This document shows positions 45,553-54,593 of a stretch of DNA of 64,000 nucleotides, piece after piece. The notes under the pieces were generated by a model that had not been told where the DNA came from, did not search any database, and saw nothing but the letters and a program-made list of their open reading frames with translations. How positions within the stretch are numbered: position 1 is the first letter of the stretch; the number at the start of each line of letters is the position of its first letter. Origin of the DNA: Actinoplanes sandaracinus (GTDB taxonomy: Bacteria; Actinomycetota; Actinomycetes; Mycobacteriales; Micromonosporaceae); NCBI RefSeq assembly GCF_030009775.1, contig NZ_JASCTH010000041.1, positions 1-64,000 of the forward strand. The letters are read 5' to 3'. Both the position numbers and the translations under genes were made by a program.

Positions 45553-45574
45553 CGTCGGCGACGAGAGGAATCCC

Positions 45575-46852
45575 ATGCGCATCCTGTTCGCCTCGAACCC
45601 GGAGAAGAGTGTCTTCCTTTACCTGGCGCCGCTGGCCTGGGCGCTGCGGACCGCCGGGCACGAGGTGTGCTTCGCGGGTCAGCCTGCCCTGACCGACGTG
45701 ATCACCCAGGCCGGGCTGACCGCCGTGCCGGCCGGCCTGTTCCGCGACATCCCCCGGCTGCTCCGGATGGCCGCGGCCGACCTGGAGATCGAACGGCCCG
45801 GTATCCCCGAGCCGTACGACGCGTTCGACGACCCGGACAAGGCCACGTGGGAGTACCTGAAGCCGGGCATGGTGGAAGCGGTCAGCACGATGCACCGGCC
45901 GCCGAGCTTCCCGCTGATCGGCGGCCTGACCGAGTTCGCGCTGGAGTGGAAGCCGGATCTGATCATCTGGGAGCCGCTCTGCTACGCCGGGCCGATCGCG
46001 GCGAAGGCGGTCGGGGCGGCGCACGCCCGGATGCTGTTCGGCGTCGACGTCTTCGGCGTGGTGCGCGAGATGTACACGAAGCTCAACGCGGCACAGCCGG
46101 CCGCGGACCGTTCGGACCCGCTCGCCGAGTGGCTCGCCACCTACGGGCGCAAGTACGACTTCGAGTACTCCGACGACATGACCACCGGGCACTTCACCAT
46201 CGACCAGATGCCGCTGAGTCTCCAGGTGGAGGCCGAGAGCCTGGACTACGTACGGATGCAGTACGTGCCGTACGGCGGGCCGGCGGTGGTACCGAAATGG
46301 CTGTGGGCCCAACCGGAGCGGCCCCGAGTGGCGCTGACCATGGGCCTGACCGCCACCGAGGTCTACAACGGATACACGATCGCGATGGCGGAGGTACTGG
46401 ACTCGCTGGCCGACCTCGACATCGAGGTGGTCGCAACGGTCGCGGAGAAGGAGCGGAAGAAGCTGCCCACGCTGCCGTCCAACGTCCGTCTGGAGTCCTA
46501 CGTGCCGTGGCACGCCCTGGTGCCCACCTGCTCGGCGGTCATCCACCACGGCGGCGCCGCCACCATGGCCACCAACTCGCTCTACCCGGTTCCCCAGCTG
46601 GCCCTGCACTACCATTACGACCAGCCCACCCTCGGTCGCAAGCTGGCCGAGCACGGCGCCGGCCTGGAGATGCACACCACGGTCGCCACCGGTGACGCGG
46701 TCCGGGCGAGCGTTCAGCGGCTGCTCACCGAACCGCACTTCCAGGTGCGGGCCCAGGCGCTGACCGACGAGATCCGGGCGCTGCCCACCCCGAACCAGCT
46801 CGTTCCGCAGCTGGAACAGCTGACCGCCAAGTACCGGACCAACGGCCGCTGA
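45575..46852 (+). CDS. glycosyltransferase 5 of 11, subtype A
   Basis: ATG 45575 follows GAGAGGAA. 425 residues. Donor signature HHGGAATMATNSLYPVPQL then HYHYDQP (Phe to Tyr); central MLFGVDVFG; linker PYGGPAVVPKWLW. MGLTATEVYNGYTIAMAEVL ties it to copies 3 and 8. The acceptor region has an extended FRDIPRLLRMAAADLEIERP segment, about four residues longer than copy 3. Confidence 0.95.
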   Translation: MRILFASNPEKSVFLYLAPLAWALRTAGHEVCFAGQPALTDVITQAGLTAVPAGLFRDIPRLLRMAAADLEIERPGIPEPYDAFDDPDKATWEYLKPGMVEAVSTMHRPPSFPLIGGLTEFALEWKPDLIIWEPLCYAGPIAAKAVGAAHARMLFGVDVFGVVREMYTKLNAAQPAADRSDPLAEWLATYGRKYDFEYSDDMTTGHFTIDQMPLSLQVEAESLDYVRMQYVPYGGPAVVPKWLWAQPERPRVALTMGLTATEVYNGYTIAMAEVLDSLADLDIEVVATVAEKERKKLPTLPSNVRLESYVPWHALVPTCSAVIHHGGAATMATNSLYPVPQLALHYHYDQPTLGRKLAEHGAGLEMHTTVATGDAVRASVQRLLTEPHFQVRAQALTDEIRALPTPNQLVPQLEQLTAKYRTNGR

Positions 46853-46854
46853 CC

Positions 46855-48132
46855 ATGCGTGTCCTCTTCACCACCTACTCCCAGAAAACCCACTTCCTGG
46901 CGATGGCCCCACTGGCGTGGGCGTTGCGGACCGCGGGGCACGAGGTCTGCTTCGCGGTGCAGCCGAAGTTCGCCGACGTGGTCACCCAGGCCGGCCTGAC
47001 GGCGGTGCCGGTGGGTGGCGACCGGGATCTGTGGCAGATCATGAACCGCAACCTGACCTGGCTGTACGCCGGCGAGAACGGGTTGCCGATCCCGTACGAC
47101 ACGGCCGAGTGGGCGCCGGAGGACGTCACCTGGGATCACCTCTGGTATGGCTACGACGTCCAGATCAAGCGCTGGCACAAGGTCAGCAACGTGCCGATCA
47201 TCACCGACGTGGTGGAATTCGCCCGCCAATGGCAGCCGGACCTGGTGATCTGGGAGCCCGTCACGTACGCGGGTGCGCTGGCCGCGAAGGCGTGCGGGGC
47301 CGCGCACGCTCGACTGCTCTTCAGCTTGGACACGTTCGGCGTGACCCGAGCGCACTTTCACCGTGTGGTGAACGCGCTGCCGCCCGACGAGCGGCACGAT
47401 CCGTTCGCCGAATGGCTGGAGCCCTACGCGCGCAAGTACGGGTTCGAGTTCTCCGAGGAGCTGATCACCGGCCAGTTCACCATCGGGCTGCTGCCACCGG
47501 CCCTACGGCTGGAGGCGGAACTGAACTACCTGCCGATGCGCTACCTGCCGTACGGCGGCCCGGCGGTCGTGCCGAAGTGGCTGTGGGAGGACCCCGGGCG
47601 CCCGCGGGTCGCGCTCACCATGGGACTCAGTGCCACCGACACCGACGTGGGCTATGCGATAAGCGTCCAGGACATTCTGGACGTCCTCGCCGATCTGGAC
47701 ATCGAACTGGTCGCCACGGTGTCCGAGCAGGAGCAGGCCAAACTGGCCCGGATCCCGGACAATGCCCGGCTCGTCCCGTTCGTCCCGCTGCCCGCGCTCG
47801 CACCGACCTGCGCGGCCGTCATCCACCACGCCGGGTTCGGCACGCTCGCGACCGTGGCGTCGTACGCCGTACCCCAGCTCGCGGTGGCCCGCGACAGCGA
47901 CGGCCCGGCACTGGCCCGGCGGGTCGAGGCGCATGGCGCCGGGCTCGCGTTGGACGCCACGTCCACCAGCGCCAAGGAGATCCGGGAATGCCTACTCCGG
48001 TTGCTCTCCGAGCCGTCGTTCCAGGCCGGCGCGGACCGGCTGCGCGACGAGATCCTGGCCATGCCCACTCCGAACGAACTTGTCCGCCAGCTCGAGGACC
48101 GGACGGCCTCGCACCGGGCCGCTACACAGTAG
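46855..48132 (+). CDS. glycosyltransferase 6 of 11, divergent subtype
   Basis: Only 2 nt separate it from the previous stop and no ribosome binding site fits in the gap, so re-initiation is likely. 425 residues. The donor signature is HHAGFGTLATVASYAVPQL followed by VARDSDGPAL, so neither HYHFDQ nor PWDFD is present. The central motif is LLFSLDTFG. The start TTYSQKTHFLAMAPL also differs. It is the most aberrant copy of the array and may use an unusual donor or have lost activity. The frame is intact. Confidence 0.93.
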   Translation: MRVLFTTYSQKTHFLAMAPLAWALRTAGHEVCFAVQPKFADVVTQAGLTAVPVGGDRDLWQIMNRNLTWLYAGENGLPIPYDTAEWAPEDVTWDHLWYGYDVQIKRWHKVSNVPIITDVVEFARQWQPDLVIWEPVTYAGALAAKACGAAHARLLFSLDTFGVTRAHFHRVVNALPPDERHDPFAEWLEPYARKYGFEFSEELITGQFTIGLLPPALRLEAELNYLPMRYLPYGGPAVVPKWLWEDPGRPRVALTMGLSATDTDVGYAISVQDILDVLADLDIELVATVSEQEQAKLARIPDNARLVPFVPLPALAPTCAAVIHHAGFGTLATVASYAVPQLAVARDSDGPALARRVEAHGAGLALDATSTSAKEIRECLLRLLSEPSFQAGADRLRDEILAMPTPNELVRQLEDRTASHRAATQ

Positions 48133-48145
48133 AGGGACTTCCACC

Positions 48146-49408
48146 ATGCGCGTACTGTTCACCGCCAACCCGGAGAAGGCGCACCTGCTGGCCATGGTGT
48201 CGATGGCGTGGGCGCTGCGGACCGCCGGGCACGAGGTCCGGTTCGCCAGCCAGCCCGCCTTCACCTCGACCATCACCCAGGCCGGGCTGACCGCGGTCGC
48301 CGTCGGTCGCGACGTGGACCTCTGGGATCTCATCCCGCGTGATCCGCGCTTTCCCAACTGGGTCTGGGAACCGGAGTACGGGCTGCCCACCCCCTACGAC
48401 GTGGTGGACGACCCGAGCCGCGCGACCTGGGAACACATGGTCGAGGGCTACCAGGAGCAGCTCACCTCGTGGCACAAGCCTGCGAGCTTTCCGATGATCT
48501 CCGGCCTGGTGGAATTCGCCCAGGCCTGGAAACCCGACCTGATCCTCTGGGAACCGCTCTCGCTGGCCGGGCCGATCGCGGCCCGGGCCTGCGGCGCCGC
48601 GCACGCCCGGCTGCTCTGGGGCGTCGATGTCTTCGGCCTGACCCGGCAGCACTATCTCCGGCTGCGCGGCGACCGGACCGAGGATCCGCTGGGTGGGTGG
48701 CTGGCCGGCTACGCCCGCCGATTCGGCGGCGACTTCGCCGAGGACATGCTCACCGGCCACTTCACCATCGACCAGTTGCCGTCGTCGCTGCGTGTCGAGG
48801 CGGACCTGCACTACGAATCGGTGCAGTTCACGCCGTACGGCGGGCCGGCGGTGGTGCCTAAGTGGCTGTGGGAGAAGCCGTCGAAGCCCCGGGTCGCGCT
48901 CACCATGGGCCTCAGCCTCACCGACCACAAGGCCGGCTACAAGATCAGTGTGCAGGACGTCTTCGACGCTCTCGCCGACCTGGACATCGAGCTGGTGGCG
49001 ACGATCGCCGAGTCCGCCCAGCCGGCCGTCACACACGTGCCGGACAACGTGCGGATGGTGCCGTACGTGCCACTGCACGCCCTCGTCCCGACCTGCACGG
49101 CGCTCATCAACCACGGTGGGTTCGGCACCGTGATGACCACCGCCCGGCACGGCGTGCCGCAGCTGGTGGTGCCGTGGGACTTCGACGCGCCGGCGCTGGC
49201 CGCCCGCGTCGGACAGCAGGGCTCCGCGCTGGTGACCCGGGCCGACGAGGCCAGCGGCCAGAGCATCCGGGACAGCGTGCTCCGGCTGCTCGGCGAGGCC
49301 CCGTTCCGGGACCGGGCCGGGGAACTGCAGCGCGAGATACAGGCGCTGCCGACGCCGAATGAACTCGTGGGGCGCCTCGAAGAACTCACCACCACCTACC
49401 GGGCCTGA
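48146..49408 (+). CDS. glycosyltransferase 7 of 11, subtype B
   Basis: ATG 48146 with AGAGGGA upstream. 420 residues. Donor signature NHGGFGTVMTTARHGVPQL then PWDFDAP; central LLWGVDVFG; linker PYGGPAVVPKWLW. It is closest to copy 2 (shared LTDHKAGY/ATDHGMGY-like segment and SAQEV/SVQDV stretch). The usual H or S before HGG/HAG is Asn here. Confidence 0.95.
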   Translation: MRVLFTANPEKAHLLAMVSMAWALRTAGHEVRFASQPAFTSTITQAGLTAVAVGRDVDLWDLIPRDPRFPNWVWEPEYGLPTPYDVVDDPSRATWEHMVEGYQEQLTSWHKPASFPMISGLVEFAQAWKPDLILWEPLSLAGPIAARACGAAHARLLWGVDVFGLTRQHYLRLRGDRTEDPLGGWLAGYARRFGGDFAEDMLTGHFTIDQLPSSLRVEADLHYESVQFTPYGGPAVVPKWLWEKPSKPRVALTMGLSLTDHKAGYKISVQDVFDALADLDIELVATIAESAQPAVTHVPDNVRMVPYVPLHALVPTCTALINHGGFGTVMTTARHGVPQLVVPWDFDAPALAARVGQQGSALVTRADEASGQSIRDSVLRLLGEAPFRDRAGELQREIQALPTPNELVGRLEELTTTYRA

Positions 49409-49420
49409 CGGAGGTCGACC

Positions 49421-50686
49421 ATGCGCATCCTGTTCGTCGCCAACCCGGAGAAGAGCATCTTCCTCTACATGGCGCCGCTCGCCTGGGCGCTGCGCTCGGC
49501 CGGGCACGACGTCCGGTTCGCCAGCCAGCCGGGCTTCGCACCGGTGATCACCCAGGCCGGTCTCACCGCGGTTCCGGTCGGCCGGGACCGGGACGCGTGG
49601 CGGATGGCCCGGATGATGCCGGGCGCGGTCGAGGAGTCCCGGGCCGACCTGCCGCTGCCGTGGAGCTGCGTGTCGGACCCGGCCAACGCCACCTGGGAGC
49701 AGATGTTCCACTCCCAGGTCGCCGCCGCCGAGACAGCCCAGTCGCAGAACTTCCCGATCATCGCGGATCTGGTCGAGTTCGCCCGGGCCTGGGGGCCGGA
49801 CCTGGTCGTCTGGGAGCCGATGACGTACGCCGGGGCGATCGCCGCCAAGGCGTGCGGCGCGGCACACGCCCGGCTGCTGTTCGGTGTCGACGTCTTCGGC
49901 CAGACCCGGGCGCTGTTCCACCGGTTGTCCGACGCACAGCCGGCCGAGCACCGAGGGGATCCGCTCGCCGACTGGCTCGCCCCGTACGGCCGCCGGTACG
50001 GCTTCGATGTCACCGAGGATCTGACCGTCGGCCATTTCACCATCGACCAGTTCCCGGCCAGTCTCCAGGACGAGGCCGCCGGCCTGCAGTACGTCCGCAC
50101 CCAGTACATCCCGTACGGGGGCCCGGCGGTCGTGCCGCGGTGGCTGTGGGCGAAACCGGAGAAGCCGCGGGTCGGACTCACGATGGGACTCACCGCCACC
50201 GAGGTGTATGACGGGTACACCATCTCGATGGCCGAGGTGCTGGAGTCGCTTGCCGACCTCGACATCGAGATCGTGGCGACCGTCGCCGAGGCCGAACAGG
50301 CGAAACTGCCCCCGCTGCCGGACAACGTACGGCTGGTGTCGTACGTGCCGTGGCATGCCCTGGCCCCGACGTGCGCGGCGGTCATCCACCACGCCGGCGC
50401 CGCCACGATCGGCACCACGTCCCGGCACGCGGTGCCGCAGCTCGCCCTGCACTACCACTTCGACCAGCCGATCCTCGGCCGCAAGCTCGCCGAACACGGT
50501 GCCGGGCTGGAGCTGCACACGTCGGTCGCCACCGGGGCGGCCGTCCGCGCCGCGGTCCTGCGGCTACTCACCGAACCGTCGTTCCGCCGGCGCGCCGCGG
50601 ACCTCACTGCGGAGATCCACGCTGCGCCCAGCCCTAACCGGCTCGTGCCGCAGCTCGAAGAGCTGACCACCAAATACCGGTCCTGA
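49421..50686 (+). CDS. glycosyltransferase 8 of 11, subtype A
   Basis: ATG 49421 with CGGAGG upstream. 421 residues. Donor signature HHAGAATIGTTSRHAVPQL then HYHFDQP; central LLFGVDVFG; linker PYGGPAVVPRWLW. The C-terminal third is nearly identical to copy 1 (DQPILGRKLAEHGAGLE), while the middle (MGLTATEVYDGYTISMAEVL) resembles copies 3 and 5, as expected if recombination has shuffled segments among copies. Confidence 0.95.
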   Translation: MRILFVANPEKSIFLYMAPLAWALRSAGHDVRFASQPGFAPVITQAGLTAVPVGRDRDAWRMARMMPGAVEESRADLPLPWSCVSDPANATWEQMFHSQVAAAETAQSQNFPIIADLVEFARAWGPDLVVWEPMTYAGAIAAKACGAAHARLLFGVDVFGQTRALFHRLSDAQPAEHRGDPLADWLAPYGRRYGFDVTEDLTVGHFTIDQFPASLQDEAAGLQYVRTQYIPYGGPAVVPRWLWAKPEKPRVGLTMGLTATEVYDGYTISMAEVLESLADLDIEIVATVAEAEQAKLPPLPDNVRLVSYVPWHALAPTCAAVIHHAGAATIGTTSRHAVPQLALHYHFDQPILGRKLAEHGAGLELHTSVATGAAVRAAVLRLLTEPSFRRRAADLTAEIHAAPSPNRLVPQLEELTTKYRS

Positions 50687-50696
50687 AGGAGCACCC

Positions 50697-51971
50697 GTGC
50701 GCGTCCTGTTCGTCGCCAATCCGGGCAACAGCATCTTCCTCACGATGGTGCCGCTGGCCTGGTCCCTGCGGACCGCCGGCCACGAGGTCCGGTTCGCCAG
50801 TTCACCGTCGTTCACCGACTCGATCACCCAGGCCGGGCTCACCGCCGTACCGGTCGGCCGGAATCTCAAGATCTCCCGGCTGCTCAAGGTGTACAACGTG
50901 GACACCGAGTCACTCGAGGAGTCGCGTCCCGGCCTGGCCGCGCCGTGGGACGTCGTGGAGGACCCGTCGAAGGCCGACTTCGACTACCAGTTCGCCGCGC
51001 ACTACGAGATGGTCAAACAGGGGCACATGCCGGAGAACTTCCCGATGATCGGCGGGCTCGTCGAGTTCGCCAAGGCCTGGCGGCCCGACCTGGTCATCTG
51101 GGAACCGTTCTCGTACGCCGGTGCGATCGCCGCCAAGGCCTGCGGCGCGGTGCACGCCCGCCTGCTGTGGAGCATCGACGTCTTCGGCCTGACCCGCGAT
51201 CTGTACCTGAAACTGATGGCGGAGCAGCCGCCGGAACGGCGCGCCGACCCACTCGGCGAATGGCTCGGCTCGTACGGCCCCCTGTACGGCTACGAGTACA
51301 CCGAGGACATGGCGGTCGGCCACTTCACCATCGACCAGTTCCCGGCCAGCCTGCAGATCCCGGCGGGTCTGCACTACGTGCCGATGCAGCACATCCCCTA
51401 CAACGGGGTCTCGGTGGTGCCGAAATGGTTGTGGGAGAAACCGGCGAAGCCGCGGGTGGGCATCACCATGGGCCTGACGGCGACCGAGTTCTTCACCGGC
51501 TACACGTTCAATCTCCAGGACCTGCTCGACGAGCTGGCCGACCTGGACATCGAGGTGGTCGCCACGGTCACCGAGGAGGAGCAGCGCAAGCTGGCGCGGA
51601 TTCCGGACAATGCGCGGCTCGTCCCGTTCGTACCGTTGAATGCCCTTGTCCCGAGTTGCTCCGTGGTGGTGCACCACGCCGGGCCCGGCACGTTCCTCAC
51701 CGCCGCGCGGTATCCGATCCCCCAGCTCGCCCTCGGCTACCACTTCGACGAGCCGATCTTCGCCCGCAAACTCGCCGAGCAGGGCGGAGCGCTCGAACTC
51801 GCGCCGGGCGAGGCGTCCGGCCGGGCCATCCGGGAGAACGTGCTGCGGCTGCTGCACGAGCCGCAGTTCGCCGCCGGCGCCGCCCGGCTGGCCGAGGAGC
51901 TCCGGGCGATGCCCACCCCCAACCAGCTGGTGCCGCAGCTCGAAGAGCTGACCGCCAAGTACCGGCCCTGA
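50697..51971 (+). CDS. glycosyltransferase 9 of 11, mixed subtype
   Basis: GTG 50697 follows AAGGAG. 424 residues. The central motif LLWSIDVFG is of subtype B, but the donor signature HHAGPGTFLTAARYPIPQL continues with GYHFDEP, closer to subtype A. The linker is PYNGVSVVPKWLW, with Asn in place of Gly as in classical EryCIII/DesVII-like enzymes. It looks like a hybrid of the two main subtypes. Confidence 0.95.
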   Translation: MRVLFVANPGNSIFLTMVPLAWSLRTAGHEVRFASSPSFTDSITQAGLTAVPVGRNLKISRLLKVYNVDTESLEESRPGLAAPWDVVEDPSKADFDYQFAAHYEMVKQGHMPENFPMIGGLVEFAKAWRPDLVIWEPFSYAGAIAAKACGAVHARLLWSIDVFGLTRDLYLKLMAEQPPERRADPLGEWLGSYGPLYGYEYTEDMAVGHFTIDQFPASLQIPAGLHYVPMQHIPYNGVSVVPKWLWEKPAKPRVGITMGLTATEFFTGYTFNLQDLLDELADLDIEVVATVTEEEQRKLARIPDNARLVPFVPLNALVPSCSVVVHHAGPGTFLTAARYPIPQLALGYHFDEPIFARKLAEQGGALELAPGEASGRAIRENVLRLLHEPQFAAGAARLAEELRAMPTPNQLVPQLEELTAKYRP

Positions 51972-51982
51972 GGAGGCAGTCC

Positions 51983-53251
51983 ATGCGTGTGCTGTTCACC
52001 GTGATCCCCGAGAAGACGATCTTCCTGACCATGGTGCCGCTGGCGTGGGCGCTGCGCACCGCCGGTCACGAGGTGGTCGTGGCCAGCCAGCCGAGTTTCG
52101 CCGACACGATCACCCAGGCCGGGCTGACCGCGGTGCCAGTCGGGCGGAGCATCGATATGTGGCGGATCTCCCGCCTGACGCCCGACCTGATGGAGGAGGC
52201 CCGCCACGGGCTCTCCATTCCCTGGGACGTCGCGGTCGACCCGGCCAACGCCAACTGGCAGTACCTGACGTACGGGTACGACGAGGCGATCCGGGAAGGG
52301 CTCAAACCGGACAACTTCCCAATGATCGCCGGGCTGGCCGAGTTCGCCCGGGCCTGGCAGCCCGACCTGGTGATCTGGGAGCCGCTCAGCCCCGCGGGCG
52401 CCATCGCGGCCAAGGCCTGCGGCGCCGCCCACGCCCGGCTGCTGTGGAGCATCGACGTCTTCGGCGCCACCCGGGCGGAGTACCTCCGGCTCCGTGACGA
52501 ACGGCCGGCCCACGACCGCGCCGACCCGCTCGCCGACTGGCTCGGCTCCTACGGTTCCCGGTACGGCTACGAGTACACCGAGGACATGGCGACCGGGCAC
52601 TTCAGCATCGACCAGCTGCCCGACACGCTCCGGCTCGACACCGACCTGCATCGGTTGCCGATGCGGTACGTGCCGTACGGGGGGCCGGCGGTCGTGCCGA
52701 AGTGGCTGTGGGCGAAGCCGGAGCGGCCCCGGATCGCACTCACCATGGGCACCACCGCCAGCGAGTTCTTCGCCGGGAACGTGCTGAACCTCGGTGACGT
52801 GCTGGACTCGCTCGCCGACCTCGACGTCGAGGTGGTGGCCACCGTCGCCGACGCGGAACGGGAGAAACTCAACCCGGTGCCGGGCAACGCCCGGGTGCTG
52901 CCGTACGTGCCCTTGCACGCGCTCGCGCCGACCTGCTCGGTCGTCATCAGCCACGCCGGTCCGGGCACGTTCCTGACCACCGCGCTGCATGCCGTTCCGC
53001 AGGTCAGCGTGCCGTGGGACTTCGACGAGCCGGAACTGGCCCGCCGTGCCGCCGTCCAGGGCGGCTCGCTGGCGATCCCAGCCGACCAGGCCACCGGCGA
53101 CTCCATCCGGGACGCAGTCCAGCGGCTGCTGGCCGAACCGGAATTCCGGCGCCGCGCGGCCGATCTGCGTGACGACCTGCATGCCCTGCCCGCACCGGCC
53201 GAGGTCGCCGGCGAACTCGTCGAACTCGCCGCCGCGTACCGCGGCAGCTGA
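51983..53251 (+). CDS. glycosyltransferase 10 of 11, subtype B
   Basis: ATG 51983 with GAGGAGG upstream. 422 residues. Donor signature SHAGPGTFLTTALHAVPQV then PWDFDEPELARRAA, almost the same as copy 4; central LLWSIDVFG; linker PYGGPAVVPKWLW. In the C-terminal domain MGTTASEFFAG replaces the usual MGLTATE. The tail AAYRGS differs from the common KYR ending. Confidence 0.95.
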   Translation: MRVLFTVIPEKTIFLTMVPLAWALRTAGHEVVVASQPSFADTITQAGLTAVPVGRSIDMWRISRLTPDLMEEARHGLSIPWDVAVDPANANWQYLTYGYDEAIREGLKPDNFPMIAGLAEFARAWQPDLVIWEPLSPAGAIAAKACGAAHARLLWSIDVFGATRAEYLRLRDERPAHDRADPLADWLGSYGSRYGYEYTEDMATGHFSIDQLPDTLRLDTDLHRLPMRYVPYGGPAVVPKWLWAKPERPRIALTMGTTASEFFAGNVLNLGDVLDSLADLDVEVVATVADAEREKLNPVPGNARVLPYVPLHALAPTCSVVISHAGPGTFLTTALHAVPQVSVPWDFDEPELARRAAVQGGSLAIPADQATGDSIRDAVQRLLAEPEFRRRAADLRDDLHALPAPAEVAGELVELAAAYRGS

Positions 53252-53274
53252 CCGAAGAAGAAAGGACGACGCCG

Positions 53275-54513
53275 ATGCGCGTGCTGCTCTGCACCCTGCC
53301 GCAGAACACCCACTTCCTCACCCTGGCGCCGCTCGCCTGGGCCCTGCGCACCGCCGGCCACGAGGTGCGGGTCGCCAGCGCGCCGGGCTTCAGCGGCCGG
53401 ATAACCCAGGCCGGCCTGACCGCCAGCCCGGTTGGCCGGGACCCTGAGGTCGCCGAGGACGACTCCGCCGCGCGCGAGTCGATCCGCCGCGGGCTGCCCC
53501 GGCCCTACGACGTGGCGGAACTCGGCCCGGACGCGGTGGCCTGGGATGACGAGGCCGTCGAGGGGTACGGGATCATGGTCCAGTACGCCTTCGGCGAGGA
53601 CAACGAGCCGATGATCGACGACCTGGTGGAGCTGGCCCGTGCGTGGCAGCCGGACCTGGTCCTCTGGGAGCCGTTCACGTACGCCGGCCCGATCGCGGCG
53701 AAGGCCTGCGGCGCCGTGCACGCCCGGTTCCTGTTCACCACCGACGTACTCGGCGTGACCCACGAATGGGTCCGCGGCCTGGGCGTCGAAGACCCCTTGA
53801 TCGACCTGCTCACCGAGGCGAGCCGTCGGTACGGCCTGGACTACTCCGACGACCTGGTCGCCGGGCAGTTCACCATCAACCAGTTGCCGCCGTCGCTGCG
53901 TACCATCGGCACCGGCGACTACCTGCACATGCAATATGTGCCGTACGGCGGGCCGGCCGTCCTGCCGAAGTGGCTGTGGGCGAAACCGGAGCGGCCTCGA
54001 GTGGCGCTCACCATGGGTCTCAGCGCCACCGAGTACTTCGACGGTTACACGTTCCGCCCGAGCGACATCCTGGCCAGCCTGGCCGATCTGGACATCGAGG
54101 TTGTGGCGACGGTCGCGGCAAGCGAGCAGAAGCGACTGGGCACGGTGCCGGACAACTGCCGTATCGAGCCGTATGTAGCACTGCACGCTCTGGCACCGAC
54201 CTGCTCGGCGGTCATCCATCACGGCGGCTTCGGCACGCTGAGCACGGTCGCGTTGCACGGCGTGCCGCATCTGGTGCTGCCCTATCACTTCGAGGGCCCG
54301 CTGCTGGCCCGCAAGCTTGCCGAGCAGGGCGCCGGCCTCGTCGTCGACGCGGACGCGGTCTCCGGCCAGGCGATCCGGGAAGCCCTGTTGCGGCTGCTGC
54401 ACGAGCCGGAGTTCGAGGTGCGGGCCGCCCGGCTGCGGGCCGAGTACCGGTCGTTGCCCAGCCCCAACGAGCTGGTGCCGCAGATCGAGCAGTACGTGGC
54501 CAAGCTGCGGTAG
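53275..54513 (+). CDS. glycosyltransferase 11 of 11, divergent subtype
   Basis: ATG 53275 preceded by AAAGGA. 412 residues, the shortest copy; about ten residues are missing in the mid acceptor domain (FLFTTDVLGVTHEWVRGLG). Donor signature HHGGFGTLSTVALHGVPHL then PYHFEGP, so Gln/Asp of the other copies is replaced. LCTLPQNTHFLTLAPL at the start is also distinct. As last gene of the operon it is followed by the bidirectional terminator. It may add the first or last sugar or a different donor. Confidence 0.94.
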   Translation: MRVLLCTLPQNTHFLTLAPLAWALRTAGHEVRVASAPGFSGRITQAGLTASPVGRDPEVAEDDSAARESIRRGLPRPYDVAELGPDAVAWDDEAVEGYGIMVQYAFGEDNEPMIDDLVELARAWQPDLVLWEPFTYAGPIAAKACGAVHARFLFTTDVLGVTHEWVRGLGVEDPLIDLLTEASRRYGLDYSDDLVAGQFTINQLPPSLRTIGTGDYLHMQYVPYGGPAVLPKWLWAKPERPRVALTMGLSATEYFDGYTFRPSDILASLADLDIEVVATVAASEQKRLGTVPDNCRIEPYVALHALAPTCSAVIHHGGFGTLSTVALHGVPHLVLPYHFEGPLLARKLAEQGAGLVVDADAVSGQAIREALLRLLHEPEFEVRAARLRAEYRSLPSPNELVPQIEQYVAKLR

Positions 54514-54549
54514 GCCGAGCCGCGTCAGGCCGGTGGACCGGCTGGACCA

Positions 54550-54588
54550 CGAAAGGAGGGGGGCGCCGCGCCGGCCCCCCTCCTTTCG
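54550..54588. terminator. bidirectional terminator between convergent operons
   Basis: A nearly perfect hairpin (CGAAAGGAGGGGGGC paired with its complement, 54550-54564 and 54574-54588) lies between the stop of glycosyltransferase 11 and the stop of the methyltransferase gene on the other strand. On the minus strand it is reached before A/T-poor sequence, so it relies on stem strength. Confidence 0.9.
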
Positions 54589-54593
54589 CCGTG

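Noticed and set aside
49465..53182. Long minus-strand open frames through the glycosyltransferase array
   Set aside because: They mirror the GC-rich third positions of the plus-strand genes and repeat with the copies; none has a coherent domain.
40450..54513. The glycosyltransferase array as assembly duplication artefact
   Set aside because: Copies differ throughout in sequence, length and intergenic spacing, so they are not repeated copies of one read path, though long-read proof is still useful.
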